A stretch of DNA of 64,000 nucleotides from Oscillospiraceae bacterium. GTDB taxonomy: Bacteria; Bacillota; Clostridia; Oscillospirales; Acutalibacteraceae. The position numbers and the translations under genes were made by a program. Below the pieces are notes generated by a model that saw nothing but the letters and a program-made list of their open reading frames with translations, ran no database searches and was not told the origin of the DNA. Within the stretch, counting starts at the first letter, position 1. Each line of letters starts with the position of its first letter. Below, in pieces: positions 35,201 through 42,880 of the stretch. The stretch covers positions 1-64,000 of the forward strand of contig CACYHA010000003.1 in NCBI GenBank assembly GCA_902774035.1, read 5' to 3'.

Positions 35201-35959
35201 ATCCGTCAGGGCATCTGCGACATTTCCAACGTCATCGGAACGCGCGACAGTATCATGGTTTACCTGATGCATAAGGGTCTTGATCCGAGTATGGCGTTCA
35301 AAATCATGGAGATCGTCCGCAAGGGCAAGGCGACGAAGCTGCTGACCGATGAACACAAGCAGGCGATGAAAGAGCACGGCGTGGAGCAGTGGTACATCGA
35401 TTCCTGCATGAAGATCCAGTACATGTTCCCGAAGGCGCACGCCGCCGCCTATGTCAGCGCAGCGCTGCGGCTCGGCTGGTACAAGATCTACCGTCCCCTG
35501 GAATACTACGCGGCCTACATGACCGTGCGCGGCGGCGACATTGACGCTGTGGCTGTTCTGGATGGCAGGGCGGCGGTCAAACGCCTGATGGAAGAGATCA
35601 AGCACAAGGGCAAGGAAGCCCCGCCGAAAGAACAGAACATGTATCCCGGCCTGCAGGTCGTCAACGAAATGATGGCACGCGGGATCGAGTTTTTGCCTGT
35701 GGACATCTACAAATCGGAAGCGACCACCTATAAGATCGAAGACGGCAAGATCCGTATGCCGTTCTCCGCGCTCTCCGGCGTCGGAGAAAGCGCGGCGGTT
35801 GCCCTCGCCGAAGCCCGAAACAGCGGAGAGAAATTCGTTTCTGTGGATGATTACGCCGCAAAGAGCGGCGCGACCTCCGCAGTGATCGACGCGCTGCGGC
35901 TGGTCGGCGCGCTCAAGCATCTGCCCGAAACCCGGCAGATCAGCCTGTTTGATTTCTGA
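32234..35959 (+). CDS. polC: DNA polymerase III PolC-type alpha subunit lacking the exonuclease domain
   Basis: The main replicative polymerase of low-GC Gram-positives. Domain order seen: N-terminal region, OB fold (about residues 231-310, TVWGTVFKFDSRETK), PHP domain (ELHLHTKMSMMDG, AITDHGVV, TCDVHF), then polymerase with the Cys4 zinc site (CPKC/CPDC, about residues 712-738) and catalytic Asp segment PDIDLNFSGEYQ, ending in the QISLFDF clamp-binding motif. Length is 1241 residues against about 1437 in Bacillus subtilis. The missing block is exactly the DnaQ-like 3'-5' exonuclease normally inserted in the PHP domain: residues near 386 (GMENYYIDD) run within about 20 residues into YYHMILLARN, and no DVETTG-type motif exists. 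Otherwise intact, so this looks like a natural domain loss. Confidence 0.97.
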   Translation: MEFKLLFASVPAAADLLPDATEVQSVNLQREARVLDVTLALPRLVTGKEVCAAEEALKEALDLSAVHLDVTMPPQCFSEAYFSTLVSEAKEEIAASNGFFNDASCALQGNDLVITLRHGGADVLRRCGCDAFMEKLIARRFSRTVTVVFVGTEVNIDDEDVVAMMKNAEKTNLRIKGGDSSEIHQKKSKAHRMVEGVPLYLETAKPIYGSKISKDPKPLSEVTAEDGSCTVWGTVFKFDSRETKDKRSCIITFNITDNTYAYTCKIFERKENCDQLLDKIKDGVTLLLRGDLTYDKFSGENVITPRAISLVEKIPPVDDAEEKRVELHLHTKMSMMDGMTDPAVLVKRAIAWGHKAIAITDHGVVQAYPEAVAAAGNKIKVILGMENYYIDDTEEPFEIWKKDKKPQYYHMILLARNNTGLKNLYRLISKSNLQYFHRKPIIPKSELIKHREGLIVGSACEAGEVYRAIAGGKSDEEILKIASFYDYLEIQPCGNNAYMIASDRFPQVQGISDIQAMNKKVIHTADALGKMTVATCDVHFIDPEDAIYRAILMAGQGYPDADRQAPLFFRNTKDMLAEFAYLGEETAKEVVVTNPNRIADMIENIQPIPSGNFPPSIEGADDELKRLCWEKTKRLYGDPVPEYVAKRLSRELDSIIHHGFGVLYMIAQKLVKNSEDHGYLVGSRGSVGSSYVANAAGISEVNPLAPHYRCPKCCHTEFFLNGEVGSGYDLPPKACPDCGTPMERDGHDIPFETFLGFKGDKSPDIDLNFSGEYQFYAHRYTEELFGITHVFKAGTIATVADKTAYGFVKKYLEDRGKTVSRAEEDRLTIGCTGVKRTTGQHPGGMVVVPNCFDAEDFTPVQHPSDDASKGMITTHFDFHALHDTILKLDNLGHDVPTLYKHLEDLTGIPAMQTDICDPKIYQLMESPEPLNVTAEDIDCPTGTLSIPEMGTNFVIQMLLDAKPKNFSDLLQVSGLSHGTGVWLDNAQDLIRQGICDISNVIGTRDSIMVYLMHKGLDPSMAFKIMEIVRKGKATKLLTDEHKQAMKEHGVEQWYIDSCMKIQYMFPKAHAAAYVSAALRLGWYKIYRPLEYYAAYMTVRGGDIDAVAVLDGRAAVKRLMEEIKHKGKEAPPKEQNMYPGLQVVNEMMARGIEFLPVDIYKSEATTYKIEDGKIRMPFSALSGVGESAAVALAEARNSGEKFVSVDDYAAKSGATSAVIDALRLVGALKHLPETRQISLFDF

Positions 35960-36030
35960 TGCTGTGCATCAGAAATCAGATGGTAGATATTAGATGTTAG
36001 ATCGAGGGGCGCCGCCTGCGGCGATGCGCC
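35950..36030. repeat. Hairpin plus TTAGA low-complexity repeat after polC
   Basis: A perfect 13-bp stem with a TGT loop (TGATTTCTGATGC at 35950-35962, complement at 35966-35978) spans the polC stop codon. Next come short AGATATTAGATGTTAGAT repeats (35986-36002) and a GC-rich hairpin GGCGC-CGCC-TGC-GGCG-AT-GCGCC (36008-36030). No T-run. Similar TTAGA/TCTAA repeats occur at 54896-54935. Confidence 0.55.
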
Positions 36031-36063
36031 GAAGCGATGATTGTGTGACGCCCGACAGATTTG

Positions 36064-36816
36064 ATGAAAAGTATGACAGAGATTTCTTTGCTTCCCGACG
36101 AACACCTGGAGCCTCTCGGCGGCGGACTGCGCCTCGTGGTCTCTCCGGCGCACATCTTCTCCACTGATTCGATTTTGCTTTCCCATTTTTCCGAGATCCG
36201 CAAACGCGACACGGCCTGCGATATCGGCACGGGCAGCGGCGTGATTCCGCTGCTCTGGTGCAAACGCGAGACCGGCCCCATCACTGCCGTGGATATTCAG
36301 GAAAAAGCCTGTGCCCAGCTTGCAAAAAGCCTTGCGCTCAATCATCTGGAAGACCGTATCACGGTTGTTCACGGCGATCTGCGCGAGAAGCATCCGCTTC
36401 TTCCTTGGGGCTCGTTTGATCTTGTGACAATGAATCCGCCGTATTTCGCGGCCGGCGCCGGCATAGAGAGCTTGGCAAACAGCGACCGGCTGACACGGCA
36501 TGAAACGGAATGCACGCTGGAAGACGCGGTGCAGACAGCGGCAAAGCTTCTGCGCTTCGGCGGCAGGTTCTGCCTTTGTCAGAAGCCTGAGCGCCTGAGC
36601 GATGTGACCTTTGCGCTGCGGGAAGCAAAGCTCGAACTGAAGCGGCTGCGCTTTGTTGCGCAAAAAGAAGGCAGGGCGCCTTGGCTCTTCCTCGCCGAGG
36701 GAAAACGCGGCGCAAAGCCGGGCGTCAGAGTGGAACCCCAGCTAGTGCTGCAGAACGTCGACGGCAGCGATACCGCTGAAATGGCCGAAATCTTCGGAGA
36801 CTACAGAAACGGGTGA
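36064..36816 (+). CDS. tRNA1(Val) adenine-N6 methyltransferase-like (TrmN6/YabB)
   Basis: A 250-residue class I SAM-dependent methyltransferase. SAM motif I is CDIGTGSGVIPLL, motif II AVDIQEKA, and the catalytic NPPYF tetrad-like motif (about residue 126) marks an exocyclic amino N-methyltransferase. It matches the YabB/TrmN6 family, which methylates N6 of A37 in a tRNA. In Bacillus this gene also precedes rsmI, as here. No strong ribosome site separates ATG 36064 from ATG 36073; the first is given. Confidence 0.85.
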   Translation: MKSMTEISLLPDEHLEPLGGGLRLVVSPAHIFSTDSILLSHFSEIRKRDTACDIGTGSGVIPLLWCKRETGPITAVDIQEKACAQLAKSLALNHLEDRITVVHGDLREKHPLLPWGSFDLVTMNPPYFAAGAGIESLANSDRLTRHETECTLEDAVQTAAKLLRFGGRFCLCQKPERLSDVTFALREAKLELKRLRFVAQKEGRAPWLFLAEGKRGAKPGVRVEPQLVLQNVDGSDTAEMAEIFGDYRNG

Positions 36817-36821
36817 AGAAT

Positions 36822-37661
36822 ATGACAGGCACTCTTTACATTGTCGGTACGCCGATCGGCAACCTCGGCGATCTTTCGCCGCGCGCACTCGAAACGCTGA
36901 AAGCGGTCGATTTCATCGCCGCCGAAGACACCCGCGTGACCTTGAAGCTGCTGAACCATTTTGAAATCAGAAAACCGCTCATCAGCTATTTTGAACACAA
37001 TCGCCGCGAAAAAGGCGAAGCGATCGCCGAACGGCTGCGGGCAGGGGAGTCCTGTGCGCTCGTAACGGACGCCGGTATGCCCGCGATCTCCGACCCGGGG
37101 GAGGATCTTGTCGATCTTTGCCATTCCCGCGGGATCCTCGTGTGTGTTGTGCCGGGGCCGACGGCGTTTGCCTCGGCGCTGGCGCTGAGCGGTCTGCCTG
37201 TGGGACGTTTTACCTTTGAAGGCTTTCTCAGTATGAACAAGCCTTCCCGCCGCGCGCATCTGCAATCGCTGCAAAAAGAAACGCGCACCATGGTGTTTTA
37301 TGAAGCGCCTCATAAGCTGATGCGCACGCTGGGCGATCTTTTTGAAGCGTTCGGCGACCGCAAGATCGCACTTGTGCGCGAGATCACGAAGATCCACGAA
37401 GAAGTGATCCGAACAACACTGAAACATGCATTGACGATTTATGACGAAGACCATCCGCCGAAAGGCGAATTTGTCCTCGTTGTGACAGGAAAAGAAGAGG
37501 CGAAAGAGAGCGTATCTCCGGAAGAGGCTGTTGCCCGTGCAAGGGCGCTGCTGGAAAGCGGACTCGCTCCTTCCGCAGCCGCAAAACAGGCGGCGAAAGA
37601 GACCGGATTCAAAAAAGGCGACCTGTATCAGGCGTTGCTGAATGAAGGAGAACAGACATGA
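36822..37661 (+). CDS. rsmI: 16S rRNA (cytidine-2'-O-)-methyltransferase RsmI
   Basis: RsmI methylates the ribose of C1402 in 16S rRNA. 279 residues, tetrapyrrole-methylase fold: GTLYIVGTPIGNLGDLS at the N-terminus, AEDTRVTLKLL, TDAGMPAISDPGEDLV, and VPGPTAFASALALSGLP. The C-terminal segment contains the usual small helical domain. ATG 36822 is chosen with GGGTGA five bases before it; an upstream GTG overlaps the previous stop. It overlaps the next gene by ATGA. Confidence 0.95.
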   Translation: MTGTLYIVGTPIGNLGDLSPRALETLKAVDFIAAEDTRVTLKLLNHFEIRKPLISYFEHNRREKGEAIAERLRAGESCALVTDAGMPAISDPGEDLVDLCHSRGILVCVVPGPTAFASALALSGLPVGRFTFEGFLSMNKPSRRAHLQSLQKETRTMVFYEAPHKLMRTLGDLFEAFGDRKIALVREITKIHEEVIRTTLKHALTIYDEDHPPKGEFVLVVTGKEEAKESVSPEEAVARARALLESGLAPSAAAKQAAKETGFKKGDLYQALLNEGEQT

Positions 37662-38272
37662 TCGACTGGTTCCGACAATACTGGCCCTATGCGCTGGCGC
37701 TCGTTGCCGCCTGCGCGTTCGCTGCGTTCATGATCAAAAAGGCGGCTGCGGCTTATCGAAAGCATCAAACGGAGTTTCACGCGCAAGAAGCCAAAATGCG
37801 CCGCTTGAAAGCGCTGAAAGAAACCTACGTGCCTCTGTCGAGGGAAGCGATCGCAAACGCTGCGCCGGACGAGCTGCTTGAGGGAACGGCGTTGGGTCTG
37901 CAGTTGAAGCTGCAAAAGGAAGAGAACATGGAACGCGCGTTTCTTGCGCTCAATGAAGGACAGCAGTTTATCTATACCCTCGATGTGTTTCTTTCAGACA
38001 AAACCGCAGCGGTATTCTTCAAAGAGAACGGCCAGATTTTGATCAGTCGGATCGCGCCCGCGTTTTGCGCCGTCGGCCTTTCGGAGTTTCAGCCGCAGAT
38101 CGAAAAACTCGCGGTGATGTTTGATGAAAACGATGAAACAACCTCTCTTGATCGCGCATTCATTGCTGCGGCAGATGAAGTTTTTTCCTCGGGTGATCTT
38201 TTAACTAAGATTAAGCTGCAGGGAGCAAACTATATTCAGCATCATCCCGAAATGTTTTGTGCAAACGATTGA
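37658..38272 (+). CDS. Single-pass membrane protein of unknown function
   Basis: 204 residues, one N-terminal transmembrane helix (about 9-28, WPYALALVAACAFAAFMI), then a charged helical segment (about 30-75, possibly coiled coil: KKAAAAYRKHQTEFHAQEAK) and a soluble alpha/beta domain containing FLALNEGQQFIYTLDVFLSDK. I do not recognise it. The short N-terminus before the helix puts the domain probably in the cytosol. Translationally coupled to rsmI, with GAAGGAGA before the ATG. Confidence 0.7.
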   Translation: MIDWFRQYWPYALALVAACAFAAFMIKKAAAAYRKHQTEFHAQEAKMRRLKALKETYVPLSREAIANAAPDELLEGTALGLQLKLQKEENMERAFLALNEGQQFIYTLDVFLSDKTAAVFFKENGQILISRIAPAFCAVGLSEFQPQIEKLAVMFDENDETTSLDRAFIAAADEVFSSGDLLTKIKLQGANYIQHHPEMFCAND

Positions 38273-38297
38273 CAGACAAACCGTTTCATTGTATAAT
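38269..38297 (+). promoter_or_regulatory. Consensus SigA promoter of the lipoprotein/trxB-like unit
   Basis: TTGACA (38269-38274), 17-base spacer, TATAAT (38292-38297). The -35 overlaps the stop codon of the preceding gene. This is the most perfect promoter in the window, so the lipoprotein is probably strongly made. Confidence 0.85.
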
Positions 38298-38353
38298 TAT
38301 CTTTAATGTATCATTTGTTCAGAATCCATCCTTTCGCAACGGAGGCGATCTTC

Positions 38354-39268
38354 TTGAAAAAAGTTTTAGCTGTGGTGCTTGTGCTGGCGCTGGCGATTTG
38401 TTTTGCCGCATGCCGCAAAGGGGACGACACCACCACGACCCAAAGCCCGTTGACGGCGAGTCTGCCCGACGACTTCCCGAGCGGAGATGAATCCGATACA
38501 GACGTCGATCCGCAGGACGTTTCCGTATCCGACACCGACAGCGCAACGATGATTCTGACGACCCAGGCCGGACAAACCATGCCGACGGTCTCCACAACGG
38601 CGTTCGTTCCGCAGCCTGTGACGACGACCCCGGGCGGCAACTTGACCGTCCCGACGATGAGCGCTCCCGGTGTGAGCGTTTCTTCCCAGCAGCCGTACAC
38701 TTACAGCACGGTGCCCGGCGGCGCATCGGTTCCGGCCTATCTTTCCACGACCCGTGTGCAGCCGACCTTTAATACCACGACGCAGTATTCTCCTTATACC
38801 GCCGTCACCCCCGCGCGTTCCAGCACGACTTCCACAACAAACTCTCTGATTCCCACGCTGCCGAGCCTGACAAATTCCGGCGTAACGACAACCACCCGTC
38901 CCACGACGGCTCCGACGACTGCCGGCCCGGTGACCCGCAGCTCCAAGACGGTGGATATCAACGATTATGCGACGACGTCCGACAAAAAGCTGGTCGTGAC
39001 GATCGACCCCAAGGGCTGGGACGGTTCGTTCCAGAACAACAGCCAGAATATCACCGTCAAGGTGGACGGCGTGAGCAAAACGGCGCCGGCTTCCGTAAAG
39101 GCAAACACAAAAAACGCCGACGGTTATCAATATATCACCATTGACCTGAGCGAGCTTTCGGTTCCGGAGGGCGCAAACGTGCAGTTCACGATCCCGTCCG
39201 CGTTTCTTCAGACGACCAACGGCGCCCAGTATAACAGCGCATTTTCCGGCGCTTATACCATGATGTAA
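38354..39268 (+). CDS. Thr/Ser/Pro-rich lipoprotein
   Basis: 304 residues. TTG start with CGGAGG 8 bases upstream, giving MKKVLAVVLVLALAICFAAC with a lipobox-like FAAC; Cys20 would carry the lipid. Residues 21-200 form a low-complexity Thr/Ser/Pro spacer with TTTT and TTSTTNS runs, likely a glycosylated stalk. The last roughly 90 residues (KTVDINDYATTSDKKLVVTI onwards) look like a small beta domain, with DKKLVVTIDPKGWDG and ITIDLSELSVPEG strands. Function unknown; a cell-surface binding module is plausible. An upstream in-frame start would add residues without a ribosome site. Confidence 0.75.
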   Translation: MKKVLAVVLVLALAICFAACRKGDDTTTTQSPLTASLPDDFPSGDESDTDVDPQDVSVSDTDSATMILTTQAGQTMPTVSTTAFVPQPVTTTPGGNLTVPTMSAPGVSVSSQQPYTYSTVPGGASVPAYLSTTRVQPTFNTTTQYSPYTAVTPARSSTTSTTNSLIPTLPSLTNSGVTTTTRPTTAPTTAGPVTRSSKTVDINDYATTSDKKLVVTIDPKGWDGSFQNNSQNITVKVDGVSKTAPASVKANTKNADGYQYITIDLSELSVPEGANVQFTIPSAFLQTTNGAQYNSAFSGAYTMM

Positions 39269-39297
39269 CCATTGCTTTGGAAGGGGGCTGTTTCGGT

Positions 39298-40197
39298 TTG
39301 TATGATATCATCATCATCGGCGCGGGTCCTGCCGGTCTGACGGCAGCGATCTATGCGCGCCGCGCGCAGAAAAGCGTGCTTGTTTTGGAAAAAGAAACCT
39401 TCGGCGGTCAGATCACCCATGCGCCGAAAGTCGAAAATTATCCCGGCTTTCTGCAGATGAGCGGCAACGAGTTTGCGGAAAAGCTGATCGAACAGGCGTT
39501 GAATCTTGAGACTGAGATCGAGCTGGATGAAGCGAAAGCGATCGTTGACGCCGGCGAAATCAAAAAGGTTGTCTGCGAAAACGCGACCTATGAAGGAAAG
39601 ACCGTGATCCTTGCCGCCGGTGCAAAGCATCGGCAGCTCGGCGTTGACCGTGAAGATGAATTCACAGGCAACGGCGTGTCCTATTGCGCAGTCTGCGACG
39701 GCGCGTTTTATGCCGACCGGATCGTTGCCGTCATCGGCGGCGGAAACTCCGCGCTGCAGGAGGCGGTCATGCTCTCCGAGCTTTGCCGCGAAGTTACTTT
39801 GGTTCAAAACCTCGCTTTCTTTACCGGGGAACAGCGTCTGCTTGAGATCCTGCAGCAGCGCGACAACGTGAAGTTTATCACAAACACCGTTGTCGACGCG
39901 CTTCACGGAGAAGACGCGCTCACGGAAATCACGTTAAAGAATACGGTGACAGGAGAATACACGGATCTTCCTGTGGACGGCATTTTTGTTGCCGTCGGGC
40001 AGGAGCCCGAAAACGAACCTTTTGCGGACGTTGTCCCGCTGGATGCGCAGGGCTATGTGATCTCTGACGAAACCTGCACATTGGGCAACGGCATCTTTGT
40101 TGCCGGGGATTGCCGCACAAAACGCGTTCGGCAGATTGCGACGGCTGTCGGTGACGGCGCAAGCGCTGCGGTTGCCGCCTGCCGCTTTCTTGGCTGA
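39298..40197 (+). CDS. trxB: Thioredoxin-disulfide reductase-like flavoprotein
   Basis: A 299-residue FAD/NAD(P)H disulfide reductase. FAD loop IIIIGAGPAGLTAAIYAR at the N-terminus, redox pair CAVC (in SYCAVCDGAFY, about residues 132-135), second nucleotide loop VIGGGNSALQEA, and the C-terminal FAD motif GIFVAGDCR followed by RQIATAVGDGA. It would reduce thioredoxin (or a related partner) with NADPH or NADH; ferredoxin-dependent variants exist in Clostridia. TTG start 39298, with AAGGGGG ten bases upstream. No thioredoxin gene is adjacent. Confidence 0.93.
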   Translation: MYDIIIIGAGPAGLTAAIYARRAQKSVLVLEKETFGGQITHAPKVENYPGFLQMSGNEFAEKLIEQALNLETEIELDEAKAIVDAGEIKKVVCENATYEGKTVILAAGAKHRQLGVDREDEFTGNGVSYCAVCDGAFYADRIVAVIGGGNSALQEAVMLSELCREVTLVQNLAFFTGEQRLLEILQQRDNVKFITNTVVDALHGEDALTEITLKNTVTGEYTDLPVDGIFVAVGQEPENEPFADVVPLDAQGYVISDETCTLGNGIFVAGDCRTKRVRQIATAVGDGASAAVAACRFLG

Positions 40198-40207
40198 TTG
40201 TTCATCA

Positions 40208-40256
40208 GGCACCTCTAAAAACCTCGCGTTCAAACGACTTGAGTTTTAGAGGTGCC
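40208..40256. repeat. 13-bp inverted-repeat element
   Basis: GGCACCTCTAAAA (40208-40220) and TTTTAGAGGTGCC (40244-40256) are perfect inverted arms around a 23-base interior that itself can fold (CGTT-CA-AACG). It lies between trxB and the MFS gene. It may terminate transcription on both strands (A and T tracts inside the stem), or be a MITE-like element. Confidence 0.6.
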
Positions 40257-40282
40257 CCATCGTTAAATGAAGGAGTTTTTCT

Positions 40283-41506
40283 ATGGACACGAAAGCGAAA
40301 AGAGCCGTAATCGGCGCAATGATCGCCCTGTTCGCTAACATGGGCATCAATTCCACCTTTTCCATCTTTCTTCCCACGTTTACCGGTATCTGGGGCGAGG
40401 AGAATATCACGGCTATTTCGCTTTCTGCAACCCTCGGCTGCGTCATGACGTTCCTTTGCTCCACATTCCTGTTCGCTCCGCTGCTGAAAAAGATCGAACC
40501 GCGTGTGATCTTTGTGATCTGCGGCGTTCTCGCTGTCGCTTACTGCCTGATCTGCAGCAATGCCGTCGCCGTCTGGATGATCATCGTCGCCGGTCTTGTC
40601 GGCGGCGTCAACCTTGCCTTTGGCACTCACGCCATGGGTGTTGCGGCCATCACGCCGTATTTCGGCAGCTACGGCGCAAAGCTCCCGACGGTCATCGCGC
40701 TGGTGCTCGCCTCCGCTTCCGTCGGCGCAACCGCGTTTTCCTTCCTGGGTTCATTGCTCAGTGTGATGAGCTGGAGAACGCTTTACCTGGTGATTCTCGC
40801 AATCGTTCTGGTCTGCAACATCGCAGCGTTCTTCATCGTTCCGAAGCAGGAGATTTCGCAGACGTCCGCTTCTGCCGCCGCGCAGCAGGATGCGCCCGAG
40901 GTTCCGGGTCTGAAACTCGGCCGGGCGATCAAAACGCCGTCCTTCTGGCTCGCGTTTTTCGGCATACTCTTCCTTGCCATCTCTTATTTGGGCGTCAGCA
41001 CCTATATGCCGTCTTTGCTGAACGCAAACGGTCTCGGTGCATCCGCTCCTGCCATGCAGGGCATCATGCAAGGCGTCGGCATCCTCTTTGTCTTCCTCGG
41101 CGGAACGATTTCCGAAAAGCTCGGCGTCAGGGGACTGATTCTGGTCACCGTGATCCCGCTGATTGTCGGCGCGCTGATCTATGCCCTTGTTTTCCCGCAT
41201 ATGGCGGTCGTCTGGCTTGCGGTCATTTGCTCCGTTCTCTGCGTCACAGGCGCAATGACGTCGAACATCTGCCCGGTCATCACGGCCACCCTCTTCGGCA
41301 ACAAAGATTTGAACTCCATCAATCCGATCTATTCCGGCGGCGCGTTCTGGGGCGGCGCGGCGCTCGCAACCATTGTGATCCCCGCCGTGATCAAAGCGTC
41401 CGGCTTTTCCAACGGTTATCTCACCGCTGTTGGGATCTGCGTCGCCGGCGCAGCGCTGCTTTTCCTCGCGCTGGCCGCAAATCCGACGAAAAAACAGGCC
41501 GCATAA
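40283..41506 (+). CDS. MFS transporter, substrate unknown
   Basis: A 407-residue twelve-helix major-facilitator protein; the first helix starts RAVIGAMIALFANMGINSTF, and a cytosolic loop with IVPKQEISQTSASAAAQQDA joins the two six-helix halves. The layout resembles oxalate/formate- or hexose-phosphate-like MFS carriers, but I see no diagnostic substrate motif. ATG with AAGGAG upstream. It stands alone between an inverted-repeat element and a strong terminator. Confidence 0.8.
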   Translation: MDTKAKRAVIGAMIALFANMGINSTFSIFLPTFTGIWGEENITAISLSATLGCVMTFLCSTFLFAPLLKKIEPRVIFVICGVLAVAYCLICSNAVAVWMIIVAGLVGGVNLAFGTHAMGVAAITPYFGSYGAKLPTVIALVLASASVGATAFSFLGSLLSVMSWRTLYLVILAIVLVCNIAAFFIVPKQEISQTSASAAAQQDAPEVPGLKLGRAIKTPSFWLAFFGILFLAISYLGVSTYMPSLLNANGLGASAPAMQGIMQGVGILFVFLGGTISEKLGVRGLILVTVIPLIVGALIYALVFPHMAVVWLAVICSVLCVTGAMTSNICPVITATLFGNKDLNSINPIYSGGAFWGGAALATIVIPAVIKASGFSNGYLTAVGICVAGAALLFLALAANPTKKQAA

Positions 41507-41535
41507 GGTCGCTTTGCAATCTCATTTTTCAATTA

Positions 41536-41567
41536 CCGCAGATTTCTTTTGGATCTGCGGTTTTTTT
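41536..41567 (+). terminator. Intrinsic terminator after the MFS gene
   Basis: CCGCAGAT/ATCTGCGG stem with a 9-base loop and seven T. Confidence 0.9.
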
Positions 41568-41571
41568 GTAA

Positions 41572-41649
41572 GATTTGTTTAATATTATTTATGATTTGTT
41601 TAAAAAACCGTTGACTTTTTATAAGAATTTATAGTATAGTTTAACTATA
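41572..41649 (+). promoter_or_regulatory. Lipase promoter with direct repeats and palindrome
   Basis: -35 TTGACT (41611-41616), 18-base spacer, -10 TATAGT (41635-41640). Two copies of GATTTGTTTAA (41572-41582 and 41593-41603) lie 21 bases apart upstream, that is two helical turns. A palindrome TATAGT-TTA-ACTATA (41635-41649) covers the -10 and start site. The layout suggests one activator and one repressor site. Confidence 0.55.
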
Positions 41650-41686
41650 AAAAGGAAAATGCCGTTGTTTTGGAGGGGGTCGAAAA

Positions 41687-42880
41687 ATGGCGTTTCAGAA
41701 TCATTTTCCCGCGGTATTTGTCCATGGCGTCTACGGTTGGGGACCCGAAGAAGGCATCGATCAAAAGATGCCCTACTGGGGTGTGTCCTCCGGAAATCTG
41801 ATGGCGTTTTTGAACGACCGGGGCTATGAAAGCTATGCGCTTTCCGTCGGTCCGGTGTCCTCCGCCTGGGACCGCGCCTGCGAGATCTATGCCTGTCTGA
41901 CAGGCACCACCGTGGATTACGGCGCCGCGCATTCCGCCCGAAACAACCACCGCCGCTTCGGACGCACCTATGAGAAGCCGCTGTTTGAAGGCTTTTCACC
42001 CGAAAAAAAGATCCATCTGATCGGCCACTCCTTCGGTGGAAGCTCCGTGCGGATGTTTGCCTGTCTGATGGCGTTCGGCAGCGAGGAGGAGCGGCAGGCA
42101 ACGCCGGAAGGGGAGCTCTCCGGTTTGTTTGTCGGCGGAAAAGCGGACTGGATCAGCAGCGTCACGACGCTTTGCGCTCCGCATAACGGTTCCCAGCTCA
42201 TCAATCTCTCCGAAAAGATCCATTTGATGCCGCTCGTGAAGCGCGTCACGCTTGACTGGGTCTCCACCGTCGGCCGTACACCGCTGCAGTCCGGCTTTGT
42301 GGATTTTCATCTGGAACAGTTCGGCGCCAACAATACCCCCGGCAAGCGCGACCTGCGTGATTTCTTTCAGGTGCGCCGTGTGTTGAATCGGACGACTGAC
42401 AGTGTGCAGGTCGATCTGATGAAGCAGGGGAATGAGGAGATGAACGCTCGGCTTCGCATCGTGCCGTCGATCTGCTATTATTCCTATTATTTCAACTGTG
42501 TTTCACGCGTGGGCAGAGCGGACCGCTTCCGTGCGACAGACGCCGATTTCGGCTTCCTTCGCGAGATGGCGAACCTTGTCCTGCGTTTTTACCGCCGTGA
42601 TATGCTTGCCGGAAGGCTCTCTTATGACGATCTTGCCGGCGACGGACTTGTTCACATCAGCTCCGCCACGCATCCAAAAAACGAGCCGTTCAAGCTCTTT
42701 GACCCGGAAAACATCGAGCGCGGCATCTGGCAGGTCATGCCTGAACAGCGCGGCGACCACGGCACGGCGATCGGTCTGTTTGCTCCGCCGGAGCGCACAC
42801 ATGCGTTTTATCTCGAGCTGATGTCTCTTCTGGCCAAAACCGAGGAGAAAACAGACAAATCCGCTCGAGTTGATGCTTGA
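41687..42880 (+). CDS. Lipase of the family I.5/staphylococcal type, no signal peptide
   Basis: A 397-residue alpha/beta hydrolase like the large Gram-positive triacylglycerol lipases. Seen: FVHGVYGWGPEE (oxyanion region), nucleophile Ser115 in GHSFGG, LCAPHNGSQL, a candidate acid in AGDGLV and the His in RGDHGTAIG. Unlike secreted Bacillus and Staphylococcus members, it starts directly at the hydrolase fold (MAFQNHFPAVFVHG) and has no export signal, so it should act in the cytosol or leave by another route. Excellent ribosome site (GGAGGGGG, 7 bases before ATG). Monocistronic. Confidence 0.85.
   Translation: MAFQNHFPAVFVHGVYGWGPEEGIDQKMPYWGVSSGNLMAFLNDRGYESYALSVGPVSSAWDRACEIYACLTGTTVDYGAAHSARNNHRRFGRTYEKPLFEGFSPEKKIHLIGHSFGGSSVRMFACLMAFGSEEERQATPEGELSGLFVGGKADWISSVTTLCAPHNGSQLINLSEKIHLMPLVKRVTLDWVSTVGRTPLQSGFVDFHLEQFGANNTPGKRDLRDFFQVRRVLNRTTDSVQVDLMKQGNEEMNARLRIVPSICYYSYYFNCVSRVGRADRFRATDADFGFLREMANLVLRFYRRDMLAGRLSYDDLAGDGLVHISSATHPKNEPFKLFDPENIERGIWQVMPEQRGDHGTAIGLFAPPERTHAFYLELMSLLAKTEEKTDKSARVDA

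Noticed and set aside
33518..35920. 800-codon antisense open frame opposite polC
   Set aside because: Same effect: polC is certain on the plus strand, and the antisense product is low-complexity with no start signals.
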